Source: Bursaphelenchus xylophilus (lineage: Eukaryota; Nematoda; Chromadorea; Rhabditida; Aphelenchoididae). Taken from it: 64,000 nt of DNA. The position numbers and the translations under genes are program-made. Location: contig CAJFCV020000002.1 of NCBI GenBank assembly GCA_904066235.2, forward strand, positions 10,602,001 through 10,666,000, in the 5' to 3' direction. This document shows, one piece after another, positions 1 through 10,842 of the stretch. The stretch's first letter is position 1. Each line of letters begins with the position of its first letter. Below the pieces are notes generated by a model. The model made no database searches. It was given only the letters and a program-made list of their open reading frames with translations, and was not told the DNA's origin.

Positions 1-1249
1 ACGCTTTGCTTTACATTCGACTGTTATCACTTTTTCAACGTGTCAAGTCTTCCTCTGACCTTATTCTAGATGGACCTCTAGAGTAATATAATCGCTAAAA
101 TCTCATAAAACATTACCGAAACTGAAAACCTCTATGTTCTAAGTTACTGTCAAATATAGTAGCTGTAAAGCAATAAGCAAAAATTGATACGAATACTGAC
201 TGCAACGAAGTTAAGGCCGTATTTTACCTCAACCCCCATTTCAAATACTTGCCAATCAAAAAACCCGATGTTACAGTAAGAATCGCCTACCACTGGCTCC
301 AGAATCCCCTCAAATACAATCCATACGTTCCACCCGCAGCTCCCCATCCCAAAACATGAACGTTCCGCGAGTCCAAGTGCCACTATTTTCCAGCTTAAGC
401 TCGCCGCCCTCTCCGCCTTGAAGTGGGCGTGGCCTATGCGCGTTCTACTGAGCGAAGATGGCGGTAAGAGCGAAGATGGCAAATAAACCAAAAGTAAATT
501 GGATTGGAAAAGTAATGGCAAAGTAGGGGAATGGCCGCAGGGCATATGCGATTCGATTACCGCCCCGCAGACGACGGATTTTTGGAGGCGGATATGGGAG
601 AAATATTCCCGATGACATAAGTTTTATGGAACGTGACAAGGAAACGAATCTACCGTAGCTATGCGGTAAACAGCGGCCAACAAGCTTTACCGGAATCTGG
701 GGGAGGTTATGACGTGAAATTGTATAGTATATTAGCCGTCTTCGGATGTCATTCAAGGTTATGCGAAGAGATTAATAATAGCTGACATGAACTCAGGGAT
801 TCGGAAAGAATGAAATGATGAGTCCAACGTGGGATCCCCAAAGCACGAGAGAGGCTACGGTGGATGACGAGGAGAACATTTCGGCAAAATTTTGGGATTT
901 TTTACTGTAGCATACAGTAATGTACTGGCAAGAGAAAGTAAAGCAGTTTACGTGAAATATAATGTTGGTAAATGGGGAACAGATGTTTTAGTAGCCCACC
1001 ACAGAAATTACAATATATAAAACAGAAATCCAAGACCAACGAAACATAGAACAATATAAAAATGTTCCAATAAATAATGACTTTTTGGCTTTCTGAGAAC
1101 ATTTGGAATCCCAGAGGCAATTTGAAGCCCCAAGGCGTGACTTCACAGGGTAAATGCTGTAGTGACACCAAAAATTTCCGTAACCTTCGCCTATTCATCC
1201 ATTCTTACAAGTTTGAGCTCACGGTCTCGGACAAAACCAAGAATCTTTT
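1..1249. other. Gene-free left flank
   Basis: No coding exon with supporting splice signals is visible on either strand. The open frames here are short, with composition like the surrounding AT-rich DNA. A GTCAAGTCTTCCTCT motif near position 42 matches the dispersed motif described for the right third of the window. Confidence 0.5.
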
Positions 1250-2180
1250 TTAGAGGAGAGGCTATGGTGAATGAGGAGGAAGGTTAGAGAACAGATCGCA
1301 CACTAGTCCGTTAGCGAAGTTGCTGGAGTGGTTTGGCGACATGCACTGTGCAAAAATACTACATAAGGGTGGAGACATACCGCAAGTTCGAATCCGCGAG
1401 TTCGAATGCCTAAAGTTCGAATGACTAAAGTTCGAACGACCTCCAGTTCGAACTACCTAATGTTCGAATGACCGTAACTTTGAATAACCTAAAGTTCGAA
1501 TGACTAAAGTTCGAAAATGAAAAAAAAGTTAATTAATATTTAAATTATAATTTGCATATAATTATTTTGCAAAATACACTTCCTCTTCAATCATTCATTC
1601 ATTCTCTACGATGGAGGTTGGTGGTGTCGAGCTGATCAAGATTCGTCACGGAGCCAATCCAACTGTGTCGTTCTCGGGATTCGTGGCTTTGTGTGGTGGA
1701 TATTGCTTCCTTCATATTTGGTAATTTGGTAACCCGTTTTTCCGAGTTCGATTTTCCGTCTTTTTTGAATGAGATCGCAAAGACTTTAAGTTAAAATTAT
1801 CCTATTTTATAAACAAAATCTATTTTTCTGTTTTAATTCTTTTTTTTCATTCTGCATTTTTTATATTTTCATATTTCGAACTTCCGGTTTTCGATCTTTT
1901 GGTTTTTCTAATTTGAGGTTTTTCGAACTTCTAGTATTCGAACTTGCAGCATTCGAACTTGCGGCATTCGAACTTTTGGTTGTCGAACTTGGGGTTTTTC
2001 GAACTTCCGGTAGGCGGTCATAAGGGTGACAGTCCAAAAAAGCCATTTGCATACTGCAATGTGAACTGTTGTTTTCTCACAGTGCATGACGCAAGAATCA
2101 CTCCAGCACGGTTGCGAATGGACTAGTGTGTGGTCTGGTCTCTAACGTTCCTCCCCTTTAGCCACAGACTCTTCTCTGCA
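1250..2180. mobile_element. Non-autonomous inverted-repeat element with TTCGAA minisatellite arms
   Basis: The outer ends (about 1250-1370 and 2060-2180) are imperfect inverted repeats sharing CACACTAGTCC, GCTGGAGTG and GCACTGTG blocks. Inside these, 1388-1516 is a degenerate tandem array of AAAGTTCGAATGACT units and 1875-2007 is the same array inverted (TTCGAACTTGCGGCA). The spacer is unique-looking and contains a short open frame at 1611. Related end fragments lie near 34640-34765 and 42595-42710. No transposase is visible, so the class is not assigned. Confidence 0.65.
1611..1724 (+). CDS. Possible short exon inside the TTCGAA element
   Basis: A 37-codon frame starts MEVGGVELIKIRHGANPTVS and ends at TAA. 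It is more GC-rich than its surroundings and contains a possible GTAATT donor just before the stop. It resembles a coding exon or captured gene fragment, but no downstream exon could be joined and no family is recognised. It may equally be chance. Confidence 0.2.
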   Translation: MEVGGVELIKIRHGANPTVSFSGFVALCGGYCFLHIW

Positions 2181-2393
2181 AGGATTGTTGAGTCTCCTGA
2201 ATGCAACCGCGAATCAGAGGGCTTGAAAAGACCTTTTTTGCTCAGCTTTGCCCAAAACGACATGATTTTCGCCAATTTGGGCAAGAAATCGGTCAAAAAA
2301 AGATTTCTCGGACCTCCTATCTGCAATCCTTTAGCGACGCCTAGGCGATATAAGCCAACGGAACCTTGGGATAGCCTTGAGCGAGTTCTACCG

Positions 2394-2613
2394 CACGGCA
2401 ACCCGAAATAAAAGAAAAATGTTTCCCGCCCACTTTTGAGTTTCGTCCAAACGAAGTGTCAAAATTGAGAACAGAAATAAAATAATTCCGAGAAAAATAT
2501 TTTTCGGTCGGAAAAACCCACAAAAAATTCTTTTGTGACATTTCGTTTGATTTCAACCGATACAAAATGGGCGAAGTATCGAAAGGAGCCAGGAAACACT
2601 TCGGGTTGCCGTG
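2394..2613. mobile_element. 220 bp MITE with 5 bp target duplication (copy 1)
   Basis: It is bounded by terminal inverted repeats CACGGCAACCCGAA...TTCGGGTTGCCGTG and flanked by the direct duplication TACCG (2389-2393 and 2614-2618). A second copy of identical length lies at 37058-37277, flanked by CATCT. Two different 5 bp duplications around identical ends show these are true insertions. No coding capacity is seen. Confidence 0.9.
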
Positions 2614-2618
2614 TACCG

Positions 2619-3568
2619 GGACTTGGCAGTAGGCCCAGAAGTTTATTTAGTCCTCATTGCTTCCGCCGTGTGATTCCAAAGTCTTGGGAGGGTTTTTCCA
2701 AGACTCTTTTGAATATCCTAACAATAAGCTCAAGTCCGTTCATGTCCAAAAATGGATCGAGTACAAGTTTAAGTCCATAATTCATAGGCCAAGTTCTAAA
2801 TCAAGTTCTATAGGGTATAAAAACCAACGTGTTAACAGAATTTTGTAAATTCTGGGTAGAAAGTATAGTTATCTACTCTGTTGAATATTTTGAAAGTCTT
2901 CACCTGTTCCCAAACTTACAAAAATTCCATTACAAGTATAATAGATTAGACTATTACACATCAAATTCCACCACCTCCATTTACCATATCCATTTTCCAT
3001 ATGTCAAAGACCCTAGGACCATTTTTCTCGCAAAAGTTTGGGAATCCAGTTACTGTAATTCGGTTAAAAATACCCACGCTTCTTGTGCGAGTTTCAGTTC
3101 CGCGGAAAGGACCCGATTTAGCCGTTTTGGCGTGCACGCAAGACTTTTTGGGTTAACAAAGAGACAAAACAAAGTCGTTGGAAATTTCGTTAAAACCAAA
3201 GCAAGTCCGTTCGGAGTCTGCGCTGCGAACGTTTGTACTCTGTAAATTTGTTATTTTGGCCTTTGTGGCAATAAGAATATTAGAAAAGCTGACGCGAGCT
3301 GTCGCTGTTTGTCTTTATTTTTGGCTGGCAATCTAGACAATCGTGTGGGTTGGATAATGGGATATAGACAATCTGGTCGCTCTGATGTTATATTCGCCTG
3401 AGATCATCATCTTTGGACAAGAGCCGGCGAACCGGAAGATGGCCAAATTTGGAAGCGAATAGCGGGTTATTTTTTGAACCGTATTGAAATATTATATGTA
3501 AAAAAATTGATTGGCTTAGAACATCAAGATTATCGTTTTTATGATTATATCAGAATTTTCATAAGTTT
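2619..3568. other. Gene-free stretch
   Basis: Several short frames are open here, but none has splice context, a recognisable motif or coding-like composition. I see no repeat of the major families. Confidence 0.4.
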
Positions 3569-3724
3569 CAGTCTATCGGGAAAATAATGAGCAATTTGTC
3601 GCATCAAAAATCGCATTGCCGAGAAAATTAGTTGTATGGTGACAAAGTTTTTTTTTTGGTTTTTTCACTTTAACGACGCGATTGGCGCAGCGAAATTGCA
3701 CTCGATAGTTTCCCGACAGACTGA
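3569..3724. mobile_element. Family C hairpin
   Basis: The ends CAGTCTATCGGGAAAATAAT and TTTCCCGACAGACTG are inverted repeats, with the internal GAGAAAATTAG and GACGCGATTGGCGCAGCG blocks typical of the family. Confidence 0.8.
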
Positions 3725-3859
3725 TGAATGAATGGGCAAACTCTCAAATTTTCACCAGCGTTTGGATTAAAATTCTCGATGGCTTCTGCAAAGCGAGAGC
3801 AAGAAGTCCCCTAACTTTGCAAACGTATAATAATAGAAAAAATTGTTTATATTAATTTA

Positions 3860-4336
3860 CTGTGACGGACCTGATCCAGTGGCAAAAAACGTACCATTTT
3901 GCATCCGGGAAGTATCAAAAAATGTGGCAAAATACCTCCCTCTCCAACCAAAAAAACTTCGTTTTGAAAGGCGTCTCAAAAAAAGAGCAGGCGCACGTCA
4001 AACTGAGGAGTCCGGTGACCGGAATAGACTCTTCGCTATCGGTTTTTTACACTTCGTCTTGATTTCGCAGAGAAAGAGAGAAGAAAGACACGCAAAAACG
4101 TACTCTCTCGCCCCAAAAATTCCCCATTTCTTCCCCGACAAAACGTTTTTTCGCGTCCTTTTTGGCAAACTGCCAATCCATTCACCGGACTGTTTTAGCT
4201 TATCTCGGTTTGACGTGAGGCGTGCTTTTGAAATCGGAGTTTTTCACTTGGAGAGGCAGGCATTTTGCTACATTTTTTGATACTTCCCGGTAGCAAAATA
4301 GTACGTTTTTTGCCACTGGATCAGGACTGCCACTGT
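3860..4336. mobile_element. Family B hairpin, enlarged by an internal palindrome
   Basis: The outer arms are standard family B (GGACCTGATCCAGTGGCAAA at the left, TTTTTTGCCACTGGATCAGG at the right). Its apex is expanded by a second inverted repeat (ACGTCAAACTGAGGAGTCCGG against CCGGACTG...CGGTTTGACGT) around about 150 bp of unrelated DNA, making it twice the usual length. Confidence 0.8.
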
Positions 4337-4621
4337 AAATTTGATAGCAGAATTTTCTCTCTTTTTAATAGTTCGGAAAATCATCAAGATAAACTTATTA
4401 AGTACTGCAAAATAAAAAAAAAAAAACATAAAGTTCAGTATTGACAAGAGGGCACAAATCCTCTCCGGAAAACATTTCTTATCTTTTTCCCACAACCGAA
4501 CTCTCGGACTGATGCCCAAAACAACGTCATAACAACGTAGGAGAGGACAGAAAACACACTCAGTCCAAGAATAACATGGAGTGAACCCAAAACAGCATTA
4601 TGCGCAGATGGAAAACAACAA

Positions 4622-5085
4622 GATTTGCAAGAGAAGTACCCCAAGTGTGATGCTCAGATTTTCTTCAAATTTTGCATACAATTTGTACATCGGCCATATA
4701 TCAATTCCTGAAAATTTGAGCTCGCGATTTGCTGGGACAGCCGAGATTTTGAATGATCTTTGCGGCCGAGAGAGTACGCGAAGCACGGAGAGTGGTCACA
4801 CAAAAAAGATTTTTGGCCATATCTCCGCCAGTTTCGTGGGGAAACAATGATTTTTCAAGGAAACACTACGCTCTACGGTAGAAATAGGCACGAAACTTTT
4901 CATGCTAAAATTTGCAAAAAAAGTGTCACATTTTTCACAACTTTCAACTAAAAAACTCGGTATTTTTTGCAAAGCGCGAGCGAGGAGTCTCGCAAATGTC
5001 TTAGATCTTAGATGTTAGAAAAAACTATCCTAAATTTTAGATTAGTTTCATCAAAATCTGAGCATTGCACTTGACGTACATCCCC
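4622..5085. mobile_element. Family A foldback element
   Basis: It begins with AGTACCCCAAGTGTGATGCT and ends TCTGAGCATTGCACTTGACG, in inverted orientation. The interior carries the family hallmarks AGCTCGCG, GAGAGAGTACGCG, GGCCATATCT and TAGAAATAGGCACGAAAC. Confidence 0.7.
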
Positions 5086-5137
5086 TGTTATGTCTGTTAG
5101 TCCATTTATTGCACTTTGAAATTGATCATTCCTTACG

Positions 5138-5379
5138 CAGTGGTAGTCCTGATACAGCGGCAAAAACGTACCATTTTGCGTCCGGGAAGCATCAAAAATA
5201 TAGCAAAATGTCTCCCTCTCCAACTAAAAAACTCCGTTTTGAAGGAGGCGCCACACAAAAAGAACTTGCGCGCTTTTGAAATCGGAGTTTTTCAGTTGGA
5301 GAGAGAGGCATTTTGCTGCATTTATGAAATAAATGAATAATGTATAAAATTTTTTGCCACTGCATCAGGTACGCCAACG
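5138..5379. mobile_element. Family B hairpin
   Basis: Inverted ends CAGTGGTAGTCCTGATACAG and GCCACTGCATCAGGTACG flank CCTCCCTCTCC-type arms. It lies just downstream of the small secreted-protein gene. Confidence 0.75.
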
Positions 5380-5400
5380 TATGTATGTAATCCTCTATTT

Positions 5401-6159
5401 TTACTCCACCCGCACAACCCGATGCATATTCCCATTCCTCGGGCTGGACCACACCTCATCTCGGATCTTGTCCAGCTGGCCGTAGTCGTCCTGGACAAGG
5501 ATAAAGATCACATAATGATGTCCTCGGTCGAATTGTATTGTTGCGCTTTCAACACCGTCGAAATGGTAGTTGGCCTTTCGTTGCCGGGAATACAATCGAA
5601 CGCCGGCTGCAGCTAGCTCCTAAATTTTGGAGCCGGATTACGACTAATATGAAACTACCAGAAGGAAATTTTTGGCCAAAAATCACACCACCGTATCAGT
5701 TTGTCGGAAAAATAATGAGCACAATATCGATGCGCCGATCACGTCGCTGAAGTGAAAAGCGATTTTATTTTGTCGCGACACAATTCATTTCCTCGGATAC
5801 GATTTTCGATGCGACAAGGTGCTCATTATTTTCCCGACAGACTAATTTAACAAACCTGTCTATAAAAAATCCTGTCTATCAGTCTGTCGGGAAAATAAGT
5901 GAAAGACGAGGCGAGACATTTTACTGCGGCAAATCCACATTATTTTCCCGACAGGTTAACATACTACTCGGAGCAAGAAATCCTGAGATTTTTTACTGTG
6001 CTAACTCCTTGCTGCAATTTTCGGCCAGAATAAACTTCCGCTAAAAAATCAGTTTACCTGAATTTTTGGGCCTGACACTGGAATGACTTGATCTTTAGGT
6101 TGAGACCAACAAAATGGGAAAAGAAGTAGCGCGAAGAACAGAAGGAGTTTGAAAATCAT
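5401..6159 (-). CDS. Short secreted protein (106 aa, two exons)
   Basis: Exon 1 (6159-6058) encodes 34 residues beginning with a clear signal peptide: MIFKLLLFFALLLFPFCWS, then QPKDQ. It ends in phase at a GTAAAC donor. Exon 2 (5619-5401), preceded by an AATTTAG acceptor, continues in phase with ELAAAGVRLYSRQRKANYHF and closes with TAA. The second exon is markedly more GC-rich and codon-like than its surroundings. There is no cysteine pair and no recognised domain. The phrase LDKIRDEVWSSP resembles the last helix of von Willebrand A domains, but the protein is far too short for one. The 438 bp intron holds two family C hairpins. Function unknown; it may be a diverged or truncated family member. 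Confidence 0.65.
5695..5968. mobile_element. Two family C hairpins inside an intron
   Basis: One full copy (5695-5846) and one shorter deletion copy (about 5876-5968) lie side by side, each ending in CCCGACAG. Both sit in the single intron of the small secreted-protein gene. Confidence 0.8.
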
Positions 6160-6823
6160 TTTCGAAGGCCGCTTAGTCTTTATGAATCGCAATTTACATT
6201 CGAGAAATGCGTATTTATCACACGTCTTTGTGTGTAATCATACCAATAAAAATTTATTAAATTTTTTGATTACAATTTTACAAAAATTCATCACTGACTT
6301 TACCAGCGATATCTAAAATACGACTACTGTAAAAACAAAGCTCAATTTAGCATGACGATTTAATTTTTGCAGATTATGCATGCCCTTTTTAAATTTGGAA
6401 CGCTCCGTAGGAGGGATTAAAGAACTTTAGAACGAAGAAAGAACAAATGTACTCGGAGCGCAGATAAAAGTAAATACGGAGTAAACAAAATCGTTGTGGA
6501 CTAATTGGTCGTTTCCCTTATGAATAATGTAAATTTATAATAGCATGACCAACAAACTTGACCGATGTGAAATAAAAAGTGAGTATGTTAGCCATACAGA
6601 GAGTTATTTTTGCAATTTTATAAAACTTTGGCCAAAAACAACGGCTTGCAACAGAATGCCAAAGTTGGCGGGAATTTGAAATATTTAATATAAAGTATAG
6701 CAAAGCGACCAGAAATAGTTAAAAAGTAAATTGCTGAGATTTAAAAAAAATTTCATTACGCGCTGCAACAGAATGCCAAGATTTTTCAAATTTAAAAAAA
6801 TGGTTTAAAAATAGCGAAAAGTC
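6160..6823. other. Upstream region of the small secreted-protein gene
   Basis: AT-rich, with no gene or major repeat recognised. It contains the promoter of the minus-strand gene ending at 6159 by position only; no clear core element was identified. Confidence 0.35.
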
Positions 6824-6831
6824 ATCAAAGC

Positions 6832-7623
6832 TAGAGGTGGCAATCGGGCCGGCCGATTTTTGCGGCCCGGCCCGCGGGCCGAATTGACCAGGCCGGCCCA
6901 GGGCTTTTTCAAATTTGCTCATGCCCGGCCCGGCCCGGTGAAAGCCCAGGCCGGCCCGGCCCGGTTTGGCCCGCTAATACAGAAAAGTTGGATAAAAGTC
7001 TTTGCACTTTCTACTGGAAGTTCTTACGATTTCCAGAAGGTTTTTACGTGTGTCTGCGTGAAATTACAAAGTCTAGTCGGATGACTGGAACATCCGTAAA
7101 GGTAGCTAAAACCTAGCCAAAAAGTTGGATTGTGTTGAGTTTTTTAATCCTATAGGAAGTTAGCTATATAAAAGTATGGACGTTATAAGGTACATGATTA
7201 ACCAAAACTGTTTAAACACTTTCATTTACATCAAGGAATCAAAATTACAGTGAAATTTTTAAAGTTATCATAAAAAAATTCGAAGATTTTTGCCCGACCC
7301 CTGCATATTTGGGTGGGATTTTACATATACATAATAAGTTGCATATACAAATACATAATTTTAAAACGTAGTAAAATAGCGTATAAGTCAAAAAAGGTTT
7401 AGTCTAATTTCCATCCATTCAACAAAGCATTTGTGCTTTATTTTGCTGGTTTAGCATTAAAAATTTTTTTACTTATCTACCTTCCGGGCCGGGCCGAAAG
7501 TGTCGGCCCGGCCCGCGGGCCGAAGCGGTCAGGCCGGCCCAGGGCTTTTTCAAATCTGCTCAGGCCCGGCCCGGCCCAATCACCGGGCCCGGCCGGGCCG
7601 GCCCAGCCCGATTGCCACCTCTA
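6832..7623. mobile_element. hAT-like non-autonomous element, 792 bp, GC-rich termini
   Basis: The termini TAGAGGTGGCAATCGGGC and GCCCGATTGCCACCTCTA are perfect inverted repeats. They are flanked by a perfect 8 bp direct duplication ATCAAAGC (6824-6831, 7624-7631). An 8 bp duplication with TAGAGGTGGCAA-type ends is characteristic of hAT transposons. About 140 bp at each end is packed with GGCCCGGCC/GGGCCGGCC words, whereas the middle is ordinary AT-rich DNA. No transposase frame is present. Confidence 0.9.
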
Positions 7624-7631
7624 ATCAAAGC

Positions 7632-8096
7632 CGTTGTTCTGGAAGTCTGAGGTGATGCAATACCATCTATTCTTTCCCGTCTACCCTTCATTTTCAACAA
7701 AGTTCAAGCACTTTGGATTAAAAGTCATAAAAACTGTTGTTCTGGAAGCCTGAGGTCATTCCATACCATGTTTTTAAACTTTTCTGGGTCCCGCCACGAA
7801 AACAAGAAAATTCGGCCGCCGCAAAACGACTTTGTTTTTAGTACAGATATCCTGAAGCCCTTAGGGCATCAAAAAATTGCTTTATTTTCCAGACTTCACA
7901 AAAAAATTAAAATTTTCATTTTGCACGGTGCGGCCGAAAAAAATCGAAATAAACTTGAAAAAAAGGAAAATTCAAGAATTCGAAATTCCCCCCTCATTCT
8001 CTCTGCCCTCCCTTTCATTTCGCAAAAGTTTCGCTCCGCGGTTCAGTCGTCTGGACGCGCCTTTCTCCGCCCGCATTCCATCGACGTAACAGGGGT
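7632..8096. promoter_or_regulatory. Upstream region of the kinase gene
   Basis: Between the hAT-like element and the kinase start codon. The last 120 bp is pyrimidine-rich (CTCTCTGCCCTCCCTTTCA), as common in nematode promoters. GTTCAG at 8041-8046 could be a trans-splice acceptor 50 bp before the ATG. A GGGTCCCGCCACGAAAA word near 7787 recurs at 43430-44010 and 46797. Confidence 0.35.
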
Positions 8097-10407
8097 ATGG
8101 GCTCGAACAACGTGGACGACCCGCGCATGCCACAAGTCGGCTCGATTGTCTCGCATCCACAGTACAAGTTCCAGGTGATCCGATGTCTGGCGTCGGGGCC
8201 GTTTTCGGACGTCTACGTGGTGAGGGACGTGAACGGCGGCCATCAGTACGCGATGAAGACCGAGAAACAGGAGGGGAATTTGAGGTGGGTTGCGGCATGA
8301 GGAGAAAAATTAAAAAAAAACAAATAAAAAATCGGGGTACCCAAAAAATGTTTATGTCTTGATGAAATTTGAGAGAAATTTAGATTAGAATTTACCAAGA
8401 GATATGGAAGATTTTTAACCTCTCGCGCTTAGCAGAAACCATCAAGATTTTTAGATCGGAAATGAGCTAAACTCGGCCATTTTGGCTTGTTTCCGATCTA
8501 AAAATATCGATTGTTTCTCCAAAACGAGAGATAAAAATCTTACACATCTCTTGGTAAATTATAATCTAAATTTCCCGCAAGTTTCATCAAGACATAAACA
8601 TTTTTTGGGTACCCCGATTTTTTATTTGTTTTTTTTTAATTTTTATCCCAAAATTTCCTTTCAGACCAGTCCTCAAGCTCGATGTCTTCGTTCTCAGCCA
8701 ACTCGGGCACCATCCCGGTTTCCCCCAGCTCGTCGCCGCATATCGAACTCCACATTTCAAGTTCGCCGTTATGCAATTGGTGGGGCCGGACTTGAATCGG
8801 CTTCGCCGCGCCATGCCCGCGAAAAGATTCAGTCTCAGCACCGCGTTGAAGATTTGTCAGCAAACGTTGAAGCGGATCGAAACACTTCATGATCTGGGAT
8901 GGCTTTGTCGCGATATTAAGGCACCGAACTTTGCGATTGGACTTGGAGAAAAGGATGGAGTTGTGTACATGTTGGACTTTGGATTCGCGAAGCGATTCCG
9001 GTGAGTTTTGGTAGAAAGGAGTGCGGAAATTTTACAAAGGGGCTACTCCAAATATAACGCCTTGATTTTGATGAAACTTGGCGCAAATTTAGGTTAGAGA
9101 ATTCTAAAAACTTGGTGAAATTTTTAGCCCGCGCTCTGCAGAAACCACAGAGATTTTTAGGCCAAAAATTGGCATTTTTTCCAAACCTTTGCTCAATTTT
9201 CAGCGACAAGAACGGGGCGCTTCTGCCTCCTCGTCCAGCCGCCGCCCTTCTGGGGACCATTCATTACGCCTCGTTGGCCTCCCACATGAACCAAGAACAA
9301 TGTCGAAGAGACGATCTGGAGAGCTGGCTTTACATGGCTGTCGAGCTTTGCTCAGGACAATTGCCGTGGGCCAAGTTAGACCCTCTGAAGCACCATAAAA
9401 TCATTTGCGACTGGAAGCAATTCATCCGTGTCCACGGCCGCGAACACTTCTTCGCCAATTGCCCCGAGGAACTGGATAGCATACTCGCTATCATTGATAG
9501 CTTAGCGTGAGTTTTGGGGAATGCATGTATCTTCTGAATAGGCTACAAAACAATCGCTGAAAATTTTAGCTGACCATTTGCAAGCGCCGCTGAGACATTC
9601 AGCAATCTTTTTTGCGAAAGAGTACGTCAAGTGAGGAGAGGCAGTCAGAAAAAAGATGTTTTTTTCAGATAAAACTTTCTGAATTTATGACCTTAACCAA
9701 ACAAAAGTCAAAAAGTTATATCAAAAAACATCTTTTTTCTGGCTGTCCCTCCTCATTTAATGTACTCTCTCGCAAAAAAGACTGTTGAATGTCTCAGCGG
9801 CGTTTGCAAATGGACAGCTAAAATTTTCAGGGATTGTTTTGCAGCCTATTCAGAAGATATATACACATAATTTGAATGAAATTTGAGTACAATACTTTTA
9901 CAGATAATAATTTTCCCATTTTCAGCTTTACTGACCGCCCACATTACGAAATGATCGATTATCAGTTGCAAAAAGCAGTCCAACGCCTCGGCATCGACCA
10001 GAACGCGCCCATGGACTGGCAGCTGGACAAGAGGGTCAAGGAGAAGGCCAACTTTGTCGGAGAGCTGGGTCAATCGGACGCGGCGTCCGTCATGATGCGC
10101 GAACATCTTCTCAAAAAGGAATCGGAATCGCGAATTCGCCGCGCCATGAACGAAGACGAGGAACAGGACGTGCGCACGGCTCGATCCCCGGCCAAAATGC
10201 CGTCCTACGTGCGGACCGGCAAGGAGTTTTCGCTGAGAACCCCACCGTGTAAGGCCAAGTGCAATCACGAAGATGCGGTTAGATAAAGTACATTTTTAGC
10301 GATTGCGAAGCCATAAAAGCTTTATTCACCCCTCGTCTAGGCCTATTTTTTTATTTTGATGTTTATTTTCAGCCCATCAGGCACCATTCCGACGCAACTC
10401 TCCCTGA
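8097..10407 (+). CDS. Casein kinase 1/tau-tubulin kinase-like protein kinase (about 394 aa)
   Basis: Exons 8097-8284, 8665-9000, 9204-9506, 9926-10248 and 10373-10407 join in phase. The kinase domain spans roughly residues 25-290. Visible landmarks are the ATP lysine in YAMK (54), the catalytic loop CRDIKAPNF (144-152), the metal-binding DFG (167-169) and GTIHYASL in the activation segment, a CK1-group pattern. The CK1 group is greatly expanded in nematodes, often in the germ line. Oddities: the glycine loop reads LASGPFSDVY, lacking two of the usual glycines, and the helix-C glutamate position appears to be Asp (LKLDVFVL). The catalytic residues are kept, so activity is possible. An alternative ending without the last splice stops at 10286 (395 aa). 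The spliced ending is favoured by a T|GTAAGG donor, a TTTTCAG acceptor and a downstream AATAAA. Introns 1 and 3 are palindromes. Confidence 0.88.
8309..8645. repeat. Palindrome filling kinase intron 1
   Basis: The sequence from AAAACAAATAAAAAATCGG to its mirrored complement is a near-perfect inverted repeat centred near 8477, with arms of about 165 bp. It occupies almost the whole intron. The arms carry a family-A-like core (CTTGATGAAATTTGAG, GATTTTTAGATCGGAAA). Confidence 0.85.
9525..9865. repeat. Palindrome filling kinase intron 3
   Basis: TATCTTCTGAATAGGCTAC at the left is matched by GCAGCCTATTCAGAAGATA at the right. The arms are about 140 bp around an AT-rich centre near 9697. They contain family-A-like segments (GCAAGCGCCGCTGAGACATT). 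Confidence 0.85.
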
Positions 10408-10842
10408 TTTTGCATTCTGCGATATATCCGTCGAATAAACGTTTTTTGGGCAACTTTTTGTCGATTTTTGCAAGGTCTTCAGCAAGAAGAGTCTTCTTCG
10501 ACATGTCTAGAATTCTAAACTTCCATCAAAACAAAGAGTAACAAGAGAAACCCGCGATTTTTTAACATTAACGAAAAATCAGGTGTCTAAAAGGAAAAAC
10601 CTTTGATAAATCAGCTGAACAGGCTGGAAATCCCTGAAATCCGAACGCAAAACACCAACAATGGTCCTAAAAAGATGTAGAAATTTTTCTGGCCAAGTTT
10701 CAGTACCTGTAACAGAATGCCAAAGCTTGATTTCCCTGACTTTCGCTAATTCTCGGAAAAGAATATTTTTTGGAAAGGAAAATAGTTTTTGATGTTGAAA
10801 TTGATGGAATCCTAAGAGGAAATTGTCGAAGGTGAAACAGAT

